Positions 9,222 to 17,260 of a DNA stretch of 64,000 nucleotides are shown piece by piece. The notes under the pieces are model-generated. The model searched no databases. It saw only the letters and a program-made list of their open reading frames with translations, and had not been told where the DNA came from. Source of the DNA: UBA5793 sp040255465 (lineage in GTDB: Bacteria; Planctomycetota; Phycisphaerae; Phycisphaerales; UBA5793); the NCBI GenBank assembly GCA_040255465.1, contig JBDZVA010000001.1, forward strand, positions 1,116,001 to 1,180,000, written 5' to 3'. Positions within the stretch are counted from its first letter, which is position 1; each line of letters opens with the position of its first letter. Position numbers and translations under genes: made by a program.

Positions 9222-11264
9222 TCAGAAACTCCTGCGGAAGCCGACTTCTACCGACTGGGCGAGTCGATCTTCAGCGGGTGTGTTGAAGATCGAGTTTCGG
9301 CCGGAGAGGTAGACTTCCGTCTGTCGGTACCTCCAGTTCAAGTTTACTCGCTGTTCAAAGCCCTGTGTGTGTCCATCGCGATCATTTCGCTCATCGCGCC
9401 AGATGACCTGGGCATTGAGTCGGAGTTCGTTGCTGAGCTGCTGGTTCCATGAACCCGTGATCACGGCGAGATTGATGTGATTGTCCAGTGTGGGATAGTC
9501 CACCATCTGGTAGGTCCCAACGAGGCTCAGTGACGAGAATCGTCCAAGCGTGTGGATGTAGCGCGCTTCAAAGCGCGTGGCGTCGAAGGGCGAAGTGGCA
9601 CTGTCGTAGGTCTCGTATTCGCCGTTGAGTGTGAGGTTCCCGATGACATAATCAGCGCCGAGGATCAGGTCGCGTGAATCATTGAGAACAAAGAGGGTCG
9701 GCTGCGGGCTGTCGATGCTGGCGTCGCGCTGGAGGTAGCGCATGTACAGGCCCAGCCCCGAGAGAAAGCCCTCGTTGATGTCGTATCGCGCACTGAAGCC
9801 CAGGCCGGTGGTCGTGATGGTGTTGGCGGGTTCGGGGCCGATGGTGTAGTCGATGAGCACCGCCTGGCCGTCCACGATGTTGCCGCCGATGACGCGGCGG
9901 ATTTCGACGCGATCGGGAAAGGTGCTCAGGGTGTAGTCGAGCCCTTCGTCGTAGAAGATGAGGCCCGAGAGATCCGTGATTCGAATCGATCCGGGAAGAA
10001 TGCTCTGCCTGGCGAGAATGATCGGCGCTGGATCATTGAAGGTTCTGTTCTCATCAAAGATGCGCAAGGGCGCGCCGCGCGGGCCATTGGCACGTGCATT
10101 CTCGCTGAACGAGGCGGACGCTGAAAAGACGCCGTAGGGTACATCCTTGACATAGTCGAACGTGATGTCGCCGAAGTACTCGTCGCTCGTGAATCCGTCG
10201 GTGCTGAGGGTTGAGGCGCCGATGTTGACCGTTGTGACCAGACTTTCATAGAGACGATGCTGAACGTTGAAGTTGCCGCGCAGGTAATCCTGCGTCGAGT
10301 CGGTCCGTTGCTGGGTTTCGTAGAACAAGTCGTAGCGGGTCTTCAGTGTGTCGCTGTGACGCAACCGCAGTGATTCATCAAGGCTGAGGCGACTGACTTC
10401 AGACGTGCCGGTCTGTTCGTACCAGTGCAGCCGCGATCGCAGGCTGTCCCAGTATCCGTCTCCGAATTCGAGGACATGAAGGGCGGCGGCGTCGTGGCGA
10501 ATGAAATCCTGGGCGCGCCGGTTCGCGCCCGATTGCTGGATGGAGTCCAGCGTGTAATCAATCGCCAGACTCTGGTGATCCGCGACGGCGATGTTGCTGT
10601 GCAATTCAAATGAATCTTGTGCAACACCGAGGTCCGTCACTCCGCCGGCGTCTGTTTGCTGCTCGTCGCGATGGAAGTACTGAATCGAGGTGGGCGCCCA
10701 GTCGTTCACGAATTGGACGATTCCGCCATGCTCAGTGACGGTCGAGTCCAGCGAGGGGCCGAAGAGACGATCGATATTCGTCTGGGTGCGGCGTGAGTAG
10801 AGCGTTACGGGCATGGCGGATTTGCCGAGGATGAACGCCTGAAAATCGTAATTGGTGTCGAGCGTCGTGGTGTCTTCGTTCAGGCCGAGCACGTCGCTGT
10901 CGAGCGTCGTGTGATCGAGTCGCAAGCCACCAAGAAGCGAGAGTTGAATAAAATTGGGGTGGATGATGTATGCGTCGGCTGAAATCTGCACGCTTGGGCG
11001 GGAGATTTCCTCGACTTCGCGCGACGTGCGTTCGCCGGGGCGCTTGCGCTCATCCGTTCGATAGCGGTACATGTACTCGAGGGTGGCCCGAATGCGCTCG
11101 ATGACGAACGACTCGAACTGTTCATTGCGCTCGCCCACGACGATCGGTCCGCCCTCTTCCGGTGGGGCCGGGTCCTGGGCGCGGGCGAGTTGGCCCATTC
11201 CAACGACGGCCGCGGTCGCCGCGGCGAATGCTCCCGTTCTTCGCTGGGCGGCGAGCGAATTCAC
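9222..11264 (-). CDS. Candidate outer-membrane beta-barrel of the cytochrome cluster
   Basis: 680 residues with a signal peptide (AAQRRTGAFAAATAAVVG, cut near ARAQ). No enzymatic motif is visible. Beyond residue 60 the protein is a long series of short alternating hydrophobic/polar strands with aromatic girdles (such as LRLNAQVIW, VNLNWRYRQTEVYLSG). It ends in FRRSF: a C-terminal aromatic residue is the usual signal for outer-membrane barrel assembly. Size and context fit the porin part of a porin-cytochrome conduit, with a 5-motif lipoprotein encoded just upstream (4-nt overlap) and a 12-motif cytochrome downstream. No protein family is recognised by name. The barrel call rests on sequence pattern and the terminal F. 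Confidence 0.72.
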   Translation of the reverse strand: MNSLAAQRRTGAFAAATAAVVGMGQLARAQDPAPPEEGGPIVVGERNEQFESFVIERIRATLEYMYRYRTDERKRPGERTSREVEEISRPSVQISADAYIIHPNFIQLSLLGGLRLDHTTLDSDVLGLNEDTTTLDTNYDFQAFILGKSAMPVTLYSRRTQTNIDRLFGPSLDSTVTEHGGIVQFVNDWAPTSIQYFHRDEQQTDAGGVTDLGVAQDSFELHSNIAVADHQSLAIDYTLDSIQQSGANRRAQDFIRHDAAALHVLEFGDGYWDSLRSRLHWYEQTGTSEVSRLSLDESLRLRHSDTLKTRYDLFYETQQRTDSTQDYLRGNFNVQHRLYESLVTTVNIGASTLSTDGFTSDEYFGDITFDYVKDVPYGVFSASASFSENARANGPRGAPLRIFDENRTFNDPAPIILARQSILPGSIRITDLSGLIFYDEGLDYTLSTFPDRVEIRRVIGGNIVDGQAVLIDYTIGPEPANTITTTGLGFSARYDINEGFLSGLGLYMRYLQRDASIDSPQPTLFVLNDSRDLILGADYVIGNLTLNGEYETYDSATSPFDATRFEARYIHTLGRFSSLSLVGTYQMVDYPTLDNHINLAVITGSWNQQLSNELRLNAQVIWRDERNDRDGHTQGFEQRVNLNWRYRQTEVYLSGRNSIFNTPAEDRLAQSVEVGFRRSF

Positions 11265-11953
11265 GGCCTGGCCTCACTCCCCGGCTCGGTGGTCTCGGAG
11301 TCGGCCGGGCCGCATTCGGATGCCGAGTTCTTGGGGGGATCGCTTTGGGGGGGCGCGGCGTCCGCCGGGGCGGGGGGACTGAGATCCATGCGCAGAAAGG
11401 AGGGGTCGTTTCCACCGTGGCCGAGGTGGCAGTTCAGGCAGTCGGTGGTCAGGTCCGCGTGCTCCGCCGATCCCGATGCCTGGAGATCTTCACCCATATG
11501 GCAGTCGAGGCAGAGCTTGGGGGCCCGCGCTGAGAGCAGGTGTTCGTAGCGCGACTCGTGCGGTTCATGGCAGGCGAGGCACTGGATGGAGGCGACCGGG
11601 CCATGCATGTGCTGAAACTCGGTCTGCGTTCCCTCGTGGCACTTGAGGCAGACGCTTGCTTTCACCCCGGAGTAGCCGGCGAGGGACATCGAGAACTGGC
11701 CGATCTCACCGTGGCACTCGCTGCATCGTTCTGCGGCATAGGGTGCGTGGGTGACGACGACCAGCGCGACGCTGTTGTTGCCGTCACCTTCAACTTCGGG
11801 CCGCATCGACTCTGGAAGCGGAACGCCGTCGAAGAAGAAACTGAGCGTCTTGTAACGCTCCTCAGGAGTACCACAACTCCACAAAGCCAGAATGGCCAGC
11901 GCAAGCGCCCAGCCCAGAGGGCGGTATCCGTGATCGGTTGACCGATCGCTCAT
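11261..11953 (-). CDS. Pentaheme c-type cytochrome lipoprotein
   Basis: 230 residues. The N-terminus ends in a lipobox-like LWSCG (Cys27), so the protein is probably lipid-anchored. Five CxxCH motifs follow in about 100 residues: CSECH, CLKCH, CLACH, CLDCH, CLNCH. The last 45 residues are Pro/Ala/Ser/Glu-rich and probably disordered. It overlaps the barrel gene by 4 nt. A lipid-anchored multiheme cytochrome encoded with a barrel is the arrangement of OmaB/OmbB or MtrA/MtrB-type conduits, where it would sit in or below the porin. That parallel is inference from arrangement. Confidence 0.88.
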   Translation of the reverse strand: MSDRSTDHGYRPLGWALALAILALWSCGTPEERYKTLSFFFDGVPLPESMRPEVEGDGNNSVALVVVTHAPYAAERCSECHGEIGQFSMSLAGYSGVKASVCLKCHEGTQTEFQHMHGPVASIQCLACHEPHESRYEHLLSARAPKLCLDCHMGEDLQASGSAEHADLTTDCLNCHLGHGGNDPSFLRMDLSPPAPADAAPPQSDPPKNSASECGPADSETTEPGSEARP

Positions 11954-11970
11954 CGATCACGATCTCGCTT

Positions 11971-13218
11971 TCATTTCTCTTTCAGATCAGATGGAACCTC
12001 ATCGGGCGATATTTCGCCGCCAACCCCTCGAGGGCTGACCTTGTCCGCGTCTTCCACGCCCAGCTTGATATCGGCCTGACTGGCCCGGATGTCCTCAACA
12101 GTGACTCCCGGCCGCAGATTTCCAAAGGCGTACACCGAGACCTTGTTATCACTGAACTGGTTGGTGACCAAGACCAGGTACTGGGCTTCAAACCCAGGAT
12201 AAATGTACTTCTGAAACAAGTCGAGGTCTCCGTAGTGGACCGCCACACCGACGGGCAGGTACATGGCCCCCGGGTGCATACCGACCGCGCCAAAGAAGGT
12301 CAGAATGTAGCCTTCGGGGCTGAAGACCTGGGTGTTCTGGAAAGACGAGTCAACGATGTAGATCAGCCCCTCGTGGTCCACGGCGACATGCTTGGGCCGC
12401 ACGAGCGAGCCGATGTTGTTGGTGATCGTTCCGAACGACAGCAGAAACGTGCCGTCGGGGCTGAACTTCTGGAGTTTGCAGCGGATCACGTCGGTGACGT
12501 ACACGTTTCCTTGCGTGTCGACTTCGACGCCGAGGGGCCGGACGAACTTGCCGTCTTCATCGCCTTTTTCACCGATGGAGCCGATGGGCTTTCCGGTGAG
12601 GCGATCGATGATCTCAATGCGCTGGTTGACAAAGTTGCTGACGTAGAGGCGGTCTTTGAAGACGGCCACGCCCGCGGGCTGAAAGTCTTTCATCCCGATC
12701 GTTCTGACGAGGCGCTCGTTGGGGTCGAAGACAAAAACGAGATTGCGTCCGATGTCCGCGACGTACTTGGTGCCGTCTTCGGCAATGGCGATGTCGGTGG
12801 GCCGGACGAGGATTTCGGTTCCGGTGGTTCCCATGACGCGCGTCTGCTTTTTGCGCAGGTCGAAAACCATGATGCCGCCACCGCGGATGTCGCAGATGTA
12901 GATGCGTCCATTCCACATCTCGACGCCGTACGGCTTGTTGACGGCGGTGTCTATCTTCTGATCTTTGCCATAGACGATGTCTGCCAGTGCGTTGGGCTTG
13001 CGCTCGGCCACTTGGCCGCTGTTCTCGAATGAGGCCAGGAACTGGATGCGAGGCTCATCGGGGTAGGGGGGCCAGAACGCATACTTCTGAGCCACGTTTG
13101 AGGGAGCCTCGCTGGTCTTGGGGGACGAAGAGCATCCCACAGACAGCAGAAGTCCTATCACCAGGAGGAGCACGCCGAACGAGTTTCGGCTAGGCAGGAT
13201 GTGTCGGTGAGAGGTCAT
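11971..13218 (-). CDS. Second NHL-repeat beta-propeller lipoprotein
   Basis: 415 residues from the ATG at 13218. A TTG at 13323 would add 35 residues ahead of the signal peptide and is less likely. The signal sequence ends LLLSVGCSSS, a good lipobox. Mature protein: FWPPYPDEPRIQFLASF, the same entry signature as the 8093 protein, then NHL blades (such as RLYVSNFVNQRIEIID, NVYVTDVIRCKLQKFS, LIYIVDSSFQNTQVFS) and a charged tail. The sequence identity looks modest, so the two are old paralogues. It lies 17 nt upstream of the pentaheme gene. An 11-bp stem-loop separates it from the 4-motif cytochrome gene. Confidence 0.85.
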   Translation of the reverse strand: MTSHRHILPSRNSFGVLLLVIGLLLSVGCSSSPKTSEAPSNVAQKYAFWPPYPDEPRIQFLASFENSGQVAERKPNALADIVYGKDQKIDTAVNKPYGVEMWNGRIYICDIRGGGIMVFDLRKKQTRVMGTTGTEILVRPTDIAIAEDGTKYVADIGRNLVFVFDPNERLVRTIGMKDFQPAGVAVFKDRLYVSNFVNQRIEIIDRLTGKPIGSIGEKGDEDGKFVRPLGVEVDTQGNVYVTDVIRCKLQKFSPDGTFLLSFGTITNNIGSLVRPKHVAVDHEGLIYIVDSSFQNTQVFSPEGYILTFFGAVGMHPGAMYLPVGVAVHYGDLDLFQKYIYPGFEAQYLVLVTNQFSDNKVSVYAFGNLRPGVTVEDIRASQADIKLGVEDADKVSPRGVGGEISPDEVPSDLKEK

Positions 13219-13330
13219 CGGAGTGCCTTTCCGTTCTACGACTCGGCTGCGGTTTTCAGAGGACTGGGCGAGGACGATGACGGCTGCGGGCGGGCGGCTC
13301 GGTAGCATCATCAGGTCCATCAAGCCATTC

Positions 13331-13368
13331 CCCCCCTCGGGTCGCGCCGATCAAAGCCCGAGAGGGGG
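13331..13368 (-). terminator. GC-rich stem-loop between the first and second genes of the cytochrome cluster
   Basis: On the minus strand an 11-bp stem (CCCCCTCTCGGG pairing with CCCGAGGGGGG, one G-T pair) and a 15-base loop, 36 nt after the stop of the 4-motif cytochrome gene. No T-run follows, so it may be a partial terminator or an RNA-processing site that raises expression of the first gene over the rest. Confidence 0.45.
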
Positions 13369-13404
13369 AAGGGTAGGTATTCAGAATCCGGTCACATCAT
13401 CGTC

Positions 13405-14055
13405 TTACTTGTTGTGGCAGGCAAGGCACATCACGCTTCCGGTGTTGTCGATTCGCATCAGGTAGTCATTACCACCGCGGCGGTGCGGCTCATGGCAGGT
13501 GACGCATGAGATCACTGGCTTGGGCGATCCGCCGATCAGCATTTCTCCCAGGCGACCCATGCGGTCACCGTTGAACGTCATGTTTTCCCACAGTGTGCGG
13601 TCCTTGAAATAGGACGGTGTGGGTTCTGGCCACTCGCCGGCGAGGCCGACGGGGTGGTCGTTGGTCAGATCAGTGCCAATCAGCGCGTCGCCGAAGATGA
13701 AGGTGCCGCCGTTTACGCCGCCGAAGGAGTCGAGGGCCACGGTTCCGTCATGGCAACCCATGCACAAAAGGCTCTTGGCATCCAAGGCGTCGTTTCGGGT
13801 GTAGTCGCCTTCGTGCGTGTTGTAGACCTGGCTCTCGGCCGGAAGGGAGTGGTTCCACAGCCGATCCGTGCCGTAGCCGTTGATGTCCACGACCATCGCA
13901 TTGTGCGGTGTATGGCATGGCTTGCAGATCTGGTTATCAGCCCAGCCGGCATTCGTGAAGTCGTGGGCACTTCCGACGATCTGTCCGTTGACGCTGGCTG
14001 CGCCGCAGGCAAGTGCTGCGATTCCTGTGAGGTTGATCAGATGGCGCCGTTTCAT
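13405..14055 (-). CDS. Secreted tetraheme c-type cytochrome, first gene of the cluster
   Basis: 216 residues. Signal peptide cut near SVNGQ, four haem sites CKPCH, CMGCH, CVTCH and CLACH, two of them followed by PH. LWNHSLPAES, CMGCHDGTVAL and GTDLTNDHPVG recur in similar form in the 12-motif cytochrome, so the large protein probably grew from this module. AGGAGA lies 6 nt before the ATG, a better site than those inside the operon. A small soluble periplasmic cytochrome in first position would suit a shuttle between inner-membrane donors and the barrel complex. Confidence 0.88.
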   Translation of the reverse strand: MKRRHLINLTGIAALACGAASVNGQIVGSAHDFTNAGWADNQICKPCHTPHNAMVVDINGYGTDRLWNHSLPAESQVYNTHEGDYTRNDALDAKSLLCMGCHDGTVALDSFGGVNGGTFIFGDALIGTDLTNDHPVGLAGEWPEPTPSYFKDRTLWENMTFNGDRMGRLGEMLIGGSPKPVISCVTCHEPHRRGGNDYLMRIDNTGSVMCLACHNK

Positions 14056-14580
14056 TGTTCATCTCCTTTTTGTCTTTGCGGCCGTCTTTCTGATCGACCG
14101 CGTGTTTCAAAGCCGCCCGCCCGCATCCGTTCGTTGTGTGCGAGCCACTGAGCATGGAACAACTGCCGTGCCAGCGTGTGCGGGGTGGTTTCCCCGACTC
14201 TGAAACGCCAAGGGGCCCATAATTACCTCCAGAATAGCCATTCCCGTTCTCTGGCGAGATTTCTCGAATTCCTGCTCCCACCGCCAAGAAAGAGGTTGCG
14301 CGCCCGTTCCCAGCACTGAGAATCAACACCCTGTCTTTCCTCACCCTGCGGCGGGGCTGCTCCGATCGACTCGCTAGACCGCAAAGACGGGATTGAAGTG
14401 CTTCGATCCCCAAACACGGCCTGCCATCGCCAGAATTAGACTGCTGTTGCGGTTTTGTGGCCGCCATCGCTCGTTCCGACTAGGGAATTGGCCCCACATG
14501 GGGGCCGCCGGGGACCGCTCCACATGCTCTGGCACAAGTGTTGTTACTGCTCTGCGGGAGCACCCCCCCGGAGGACAGAC
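14056..14580. other. 525-bp divergent control region between cytochrome cluster and ccm operon
   Basis: The longest gene-free stretch in the window. Visible in it: the SD of the tetraheme gene (about 14062-14067), a possible 37-codon leader ORF on the minus strand (14107-14220), an inverted GGCCCC...GGGGCC around 14490-14510 ahead of ccmE, and GGAGG at 14570-14574. I found no convincing -35/-10 pair on either strand and no match to the c-di-GMP (GEMM) core I looked for. Confidence 0.5.
14107..14220 (-). CDS. Possible 37-residue leader ORF upstream of the cytochrome cluster
   Basis: ATG at 14220 preceded by GGAGG-TAATT, the best Shine-Dalgarno spacing in this region. The frame codes MGPLAFQSRGNHPAHAG and ends 51 nt before the tetraheme gene. 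It has no domain and no membrane segment and could be chance. Reported because the start signal is strong and the position suits a leader peptide. Confidence 0.2.
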   Translation of the reverse strand: MGPLAFQSRGNHPAHAGTAVVPCSVARTQRTDAGGRL

Positions 14581-15027
14581 ATGACACGCATACGAACCAA
14601 ACTCATCATCGCCCTGCTGGTCATCGGCGGAGCCGTGACGTATCTCGTTCAGGCTGGCGTTCGGACGGGGTGGGTCTACTCCATGGACGCGGACGCCTTC
14701 CTTGAGAAGACCGAGTTTCACTCTCGGCGGGTGCGCCTGACCGGAAGCGTGGGACTGGAGAACGTTGATTCGAATCCGGCGATGCTCTTTGCGAAGTTTG
14801 ATCTTGTCAAGAACGGCAAGGCCGTGCCAGTCGACTACCGCGGCGCTGTCCCCGACATGTTCAAGCCCGGCCACGAGGTCGTCGTCGAAGGCGAACTGGA
14901 CGCGAACGGCGTCTTCCAGGCGGACGTCCTGCTGACCAAGTGTGCCAGCAAGTACGACGAAGCCTCGCCGCACAGTCAGGAGATGATGGAGCAAGGTGAA
15001 GACGCCTACGGGGAGAGCGATCAATGA
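14581..15027 (+). CDS. ccmE: Cytochrome c maturation protein CcmE, CxxxY variant
   Basis: 148 residues from the ATG at 14581 (GGAGG 6 nt upstream; the frame extends further up but without a start signal). One N-terminal membrane anchor (about 7-25), then the small OB-fold haem-chaperone domain (VRLTGSVGLENVD, VDYRGAVPDMFKPGHEVVVEG). In standard CcmE a histidine in LLAKHDExY binds haem covalently. Here the motif is LLTKCASKY, with Cys121 and Tyr125. The CxxxY form is known from archaea and Desulfovibrio, in System I variants lacking CcmH. First gene of the operon; it overlaps ccmF by 4 nt. CcmE ferries haem from CcmABCD to CcmF at the outer face of the inner membrane. Confidence 0.92.
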   Translation: MTRIRTKLIIALLVIGGAVTYLVQAGVRTGWVYSMDADAFLEKTEFHSRRVRLTGSVGLENVDSNPAMLFAKFDLVKNGKAVPVDYRGAVPDMFKPGHEVVVEGELDANGVFQADVLLTKCASKYDEASPHSQEMMEQGEDAYGESDQ

Positions 15028-17210
15028 TCCCGACGCTTGGCACATTGGTGTTGGCCGCTGCGGCGGTGGTCACGATTGTCGTGATGATCTTCAGCCTCGC
15101 TTCGGCGCGGTTTGCCTCGGCGCGGGCGCTAAGCGTGGCGCGCTGGGGAATTGGCGTCTTCGCCGGGCTCATCACGGTGGCGAGCGTGCTGCTGCTGATC
15201 GCCCTGATGCAGAGCGACTTCCGACTTGAGTACGTGGCCTCCTATACGGAGCGCGCACTTCCGACCGGCTACAAGTTCGCCGCCTTCTGGGCCGGCCAAC
15301 AGGGCAGTCTGCTGCTCTGGGGCGGGATGATCGCCTGGATGAGCGCCATTGCCGTGGCGAGCCGCCGCGCCAATCGCGGGGTGGGCGAAGCGGTGACCGT
15401 CGGCGTGCTGGCGACTATCTGCGGCTTCTTCGCCGCACTGCTGCTGTTTGCAGCCAATCCATTTGAGGTGATCAGCGGGATCGTGCCGGCCGACGGGCGT
15501 GGCCTCAACCCACAGTTGCAGGATCTGGCGATGATTATTCATCCGCCGACTCTCTTCCTCGGGTACGCAGCCTGTGCCGTGCCATTCGCTGCGATGATCG
15601 GTGCTATGGCCGAACGCCGCACGGACTACAGGTGGCTGACGGACATTCGGCGCTGGGTGCTTTTTGCCTGGCTGACGTTGGGACTGGGAATCATGATCGG
15701 CGCCTGGTGGGCGTACATCGAACTTGGCTGGGGCGGCTACTGGGGCTGGGATCCGGTTGAGAACGCATCGCTGCTGCCGTGGCTCACTGCCACCGCGCTG
15801 CTGCACTCGATGATCATGCAGGAGCATCGAGGCGTCTTCAAGCGATGGAATGTCGGCCTGCTCGCCACCACGTTCATCCTGTGCATCTTCGGCACGTACA
15901 TCACGCGCAGCGGCATCGTGTCTTCGGTGCACGGCTTCGGCGAATCGCTCGTCGGCACGTTCTTCTTCTATTTCATTGTTACGCTGACGGTCGTCAGCGT
16001 GGCGGTCTTCGCCTGGCGTTGGCGGAGCCTTGAGCCGCAGCATCGACTGTCGAGCATGCTCGAGCGCGAAGGGGTCGTGCTGATTGCCAACGTCCTGCTG
16101 GTGCTGATGATGCTCATCACGCTGGTCGGCACGATGTACCCCGTGATCAGCCGCACATTCGGGGACGAAGTGACGGTCGGTGCGTCCTTCTACAACCGCA
16201 CCGTCGCGCCGATCGGGCTGCTGCTGGTCGGACTGATGGCGACGGCGCCGGCGCTGGTGTACGGTCAGCAGGCGGGCAAGCGCCTTGGCCGCAGTCTGAT
16301 AGGACCGGGCATCGGAGGCGCCGCACTGACGGCGATTGCCGCGATCTTCGGCCTGCACAATATCTGGGCGTTGATCGTGACCCTCTTTGCATCCGTGACC
16401 TTCATCGCTATTCTGGCGAACTTCCTCCATCTGGTTCGTATGGAACGCTCGCACACGGGCGCGGGCGTGCTGCCCGTCGCTTGGCGGCTGCTGGATGCGA
16501 ACCACCGCCGCTGGGGCGGGTTCGTCGTGCATCTGGGCATGGCGCTGTTGATCGTCGGATTCGCGGGCTCGAGCCTTTTTCCTGAGAAGACAACGCATCA
16601 GGTCGGTCCGGGCGCGTCTTTCGAAGTGGGGCGCTACACGCTGACGTTCAATGGCCTGAAGGAAGAGCAGCGCGGAAACTACACGGCGGTGGTCGCATCC
16701 ATCGATGCGACACTGCCCGGCGGCAAGGTGATCGACGTCTCTCCTGAACGCCGATTCTACGACAAGCGTCCCGATGAGCCGTCGGCTCAGGTCGCGATTC
16801 GCTCCAACTGGCGCGAAGACCTGTATCTCATCCTCGCGGGCTGGGAAGCCAACGGCAAGGTCACGGCGATCCAGGCAATCATCAATCCTCTGACAATGTG
16901 GATCTGGATCGGTACGACTGTGCTGGCGATCGGCTCGATCATTTGTATGCTCCCGAGAATTGGAAGAGCGGCGGGAATCGCCGTGAACGGTGGATCCAGA
17001 AGAGTGGAGGGTTTCACGAAGGGCATGACGACCCCGGCCACCAATGGTTCGTCGATGCGACCAGGCGACAGTGAGGACAGCAGTCAATCGCCACAGCGAC
17101 CGCGGCGGCCGGCACTTGAGCCGGTCCACGCGGCCATGCTTACCACGGCTGATTCCTCCAAGGCCGACCTCCGCACCGGACCGGCTGCGGCCGCATCGTG
17201 TCCTTCGTGA
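15024..17210 (+). CDS. ccmF: Cytochrome c haem lyase subunit CcmF
   Basis: 728-residue polytopic membrane protein that takes haem from CcmE and ligates it to CxxCH apocytochromes. The WWD haem-handling loop is intact (WGGYWGWDPVENASLLPWL, about 233-251). Conserved histidines are visible in MIIHPP (His173), LLHSMIM, VSSVHGFGES and FVVHLGM. A periplasmic domain precedes the last membrane segment. After it, a tail of about 70 Ser/Pro/Arg/Thr-rich residues extends past the usual end of CcmF and overlaps the upstream part of the following reading frame. No ccmH or ccmG follows, although CcmF normally works with CcmH. Confidence 0.95.
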   Translation: MIPTLGTLVLAAAAVVTIVVMIFSLASARFASARALSVARWGIGVFAGLITVASVLLLIALMQSDFRLEYVASYTERALPTGYKFAAFWAGQQGSLLLWGGMIAWMSAIAVASRRANRGVGEAVTVGVLATICGFFAALLLFAANPFEVISGIVPADGRGLNPQLQDLAMIIHPPTLFLGYAACAVPFAAMIGAMAERRTDYRWLTDIRRWVLFAWLTLGLGIMIGAWWAYIELGWGGYWGWDPVENASLLPWLTATALLHSMIMQEHRGVFKRWNVGLLATTFILCIFGTYITRSGIVSSVHGFGESLVGTFFFYFIVTLTVVSVAVFAWRWRSLEPQHRLSSMLEREGVVLIANVLLVLMMLITLVGTMYPVISRTFGDEVTVGASFYNRTVAPIGLLLVGLMATAPALVYGQQAGKRLGRSLIGPGIGGAALTAIAAIFGLHNIWALIVTLFASVTFIAILANFLHLVRMERSHTGAGVLPVAWRLLDANHRRWGGFVVHLGMALLIVGFAGSSLFPEKTTHQVGPGASFEVGRYTLTFNGLKEEQRGNYTAVVASIDATLPGGKVIDVSPERRFYDKRPDEPSAQVAIRSNWREDLYLILAGWEANGKVTAIQAIINPLTMWIWIGTTVLAIGSIICMLPRIGRAAGIAVNGGSRRVEGFTKGMTTPATNGSSMRPGDSEDSSQSPQRPRRPALEPVHAAMLTTADSSKADLRTGPAAAASCPS

Positions 17211-17260
17211 TCTCTCCCCCGAATGCAATCTCAGACAGGAATCCTGTGGAAGGTTCGCTC

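Noticed and set aside
11938..13032. 364-codon plus-strand frame opposite the second NHL protein
   Set aside because: Low-complexity mirror of the NHL repeats; the minus-strand frame has a lipobox and proper blades.
14056..14580. Cyclic-di-GMP (GEMM) riboswitch upstream of the cytochromes
   Set aside because: Only short fragments such as CCGCAAAGAC resemble the core; the paired GGCAAACC and tetraloop-receptor parts are absent on both strands.
15129..17228. 699-codon open frame opposite ccmF
   Set aside because: His/Arg/Gln-rich antisense shadow with no domain; ccmF is unambiguous.
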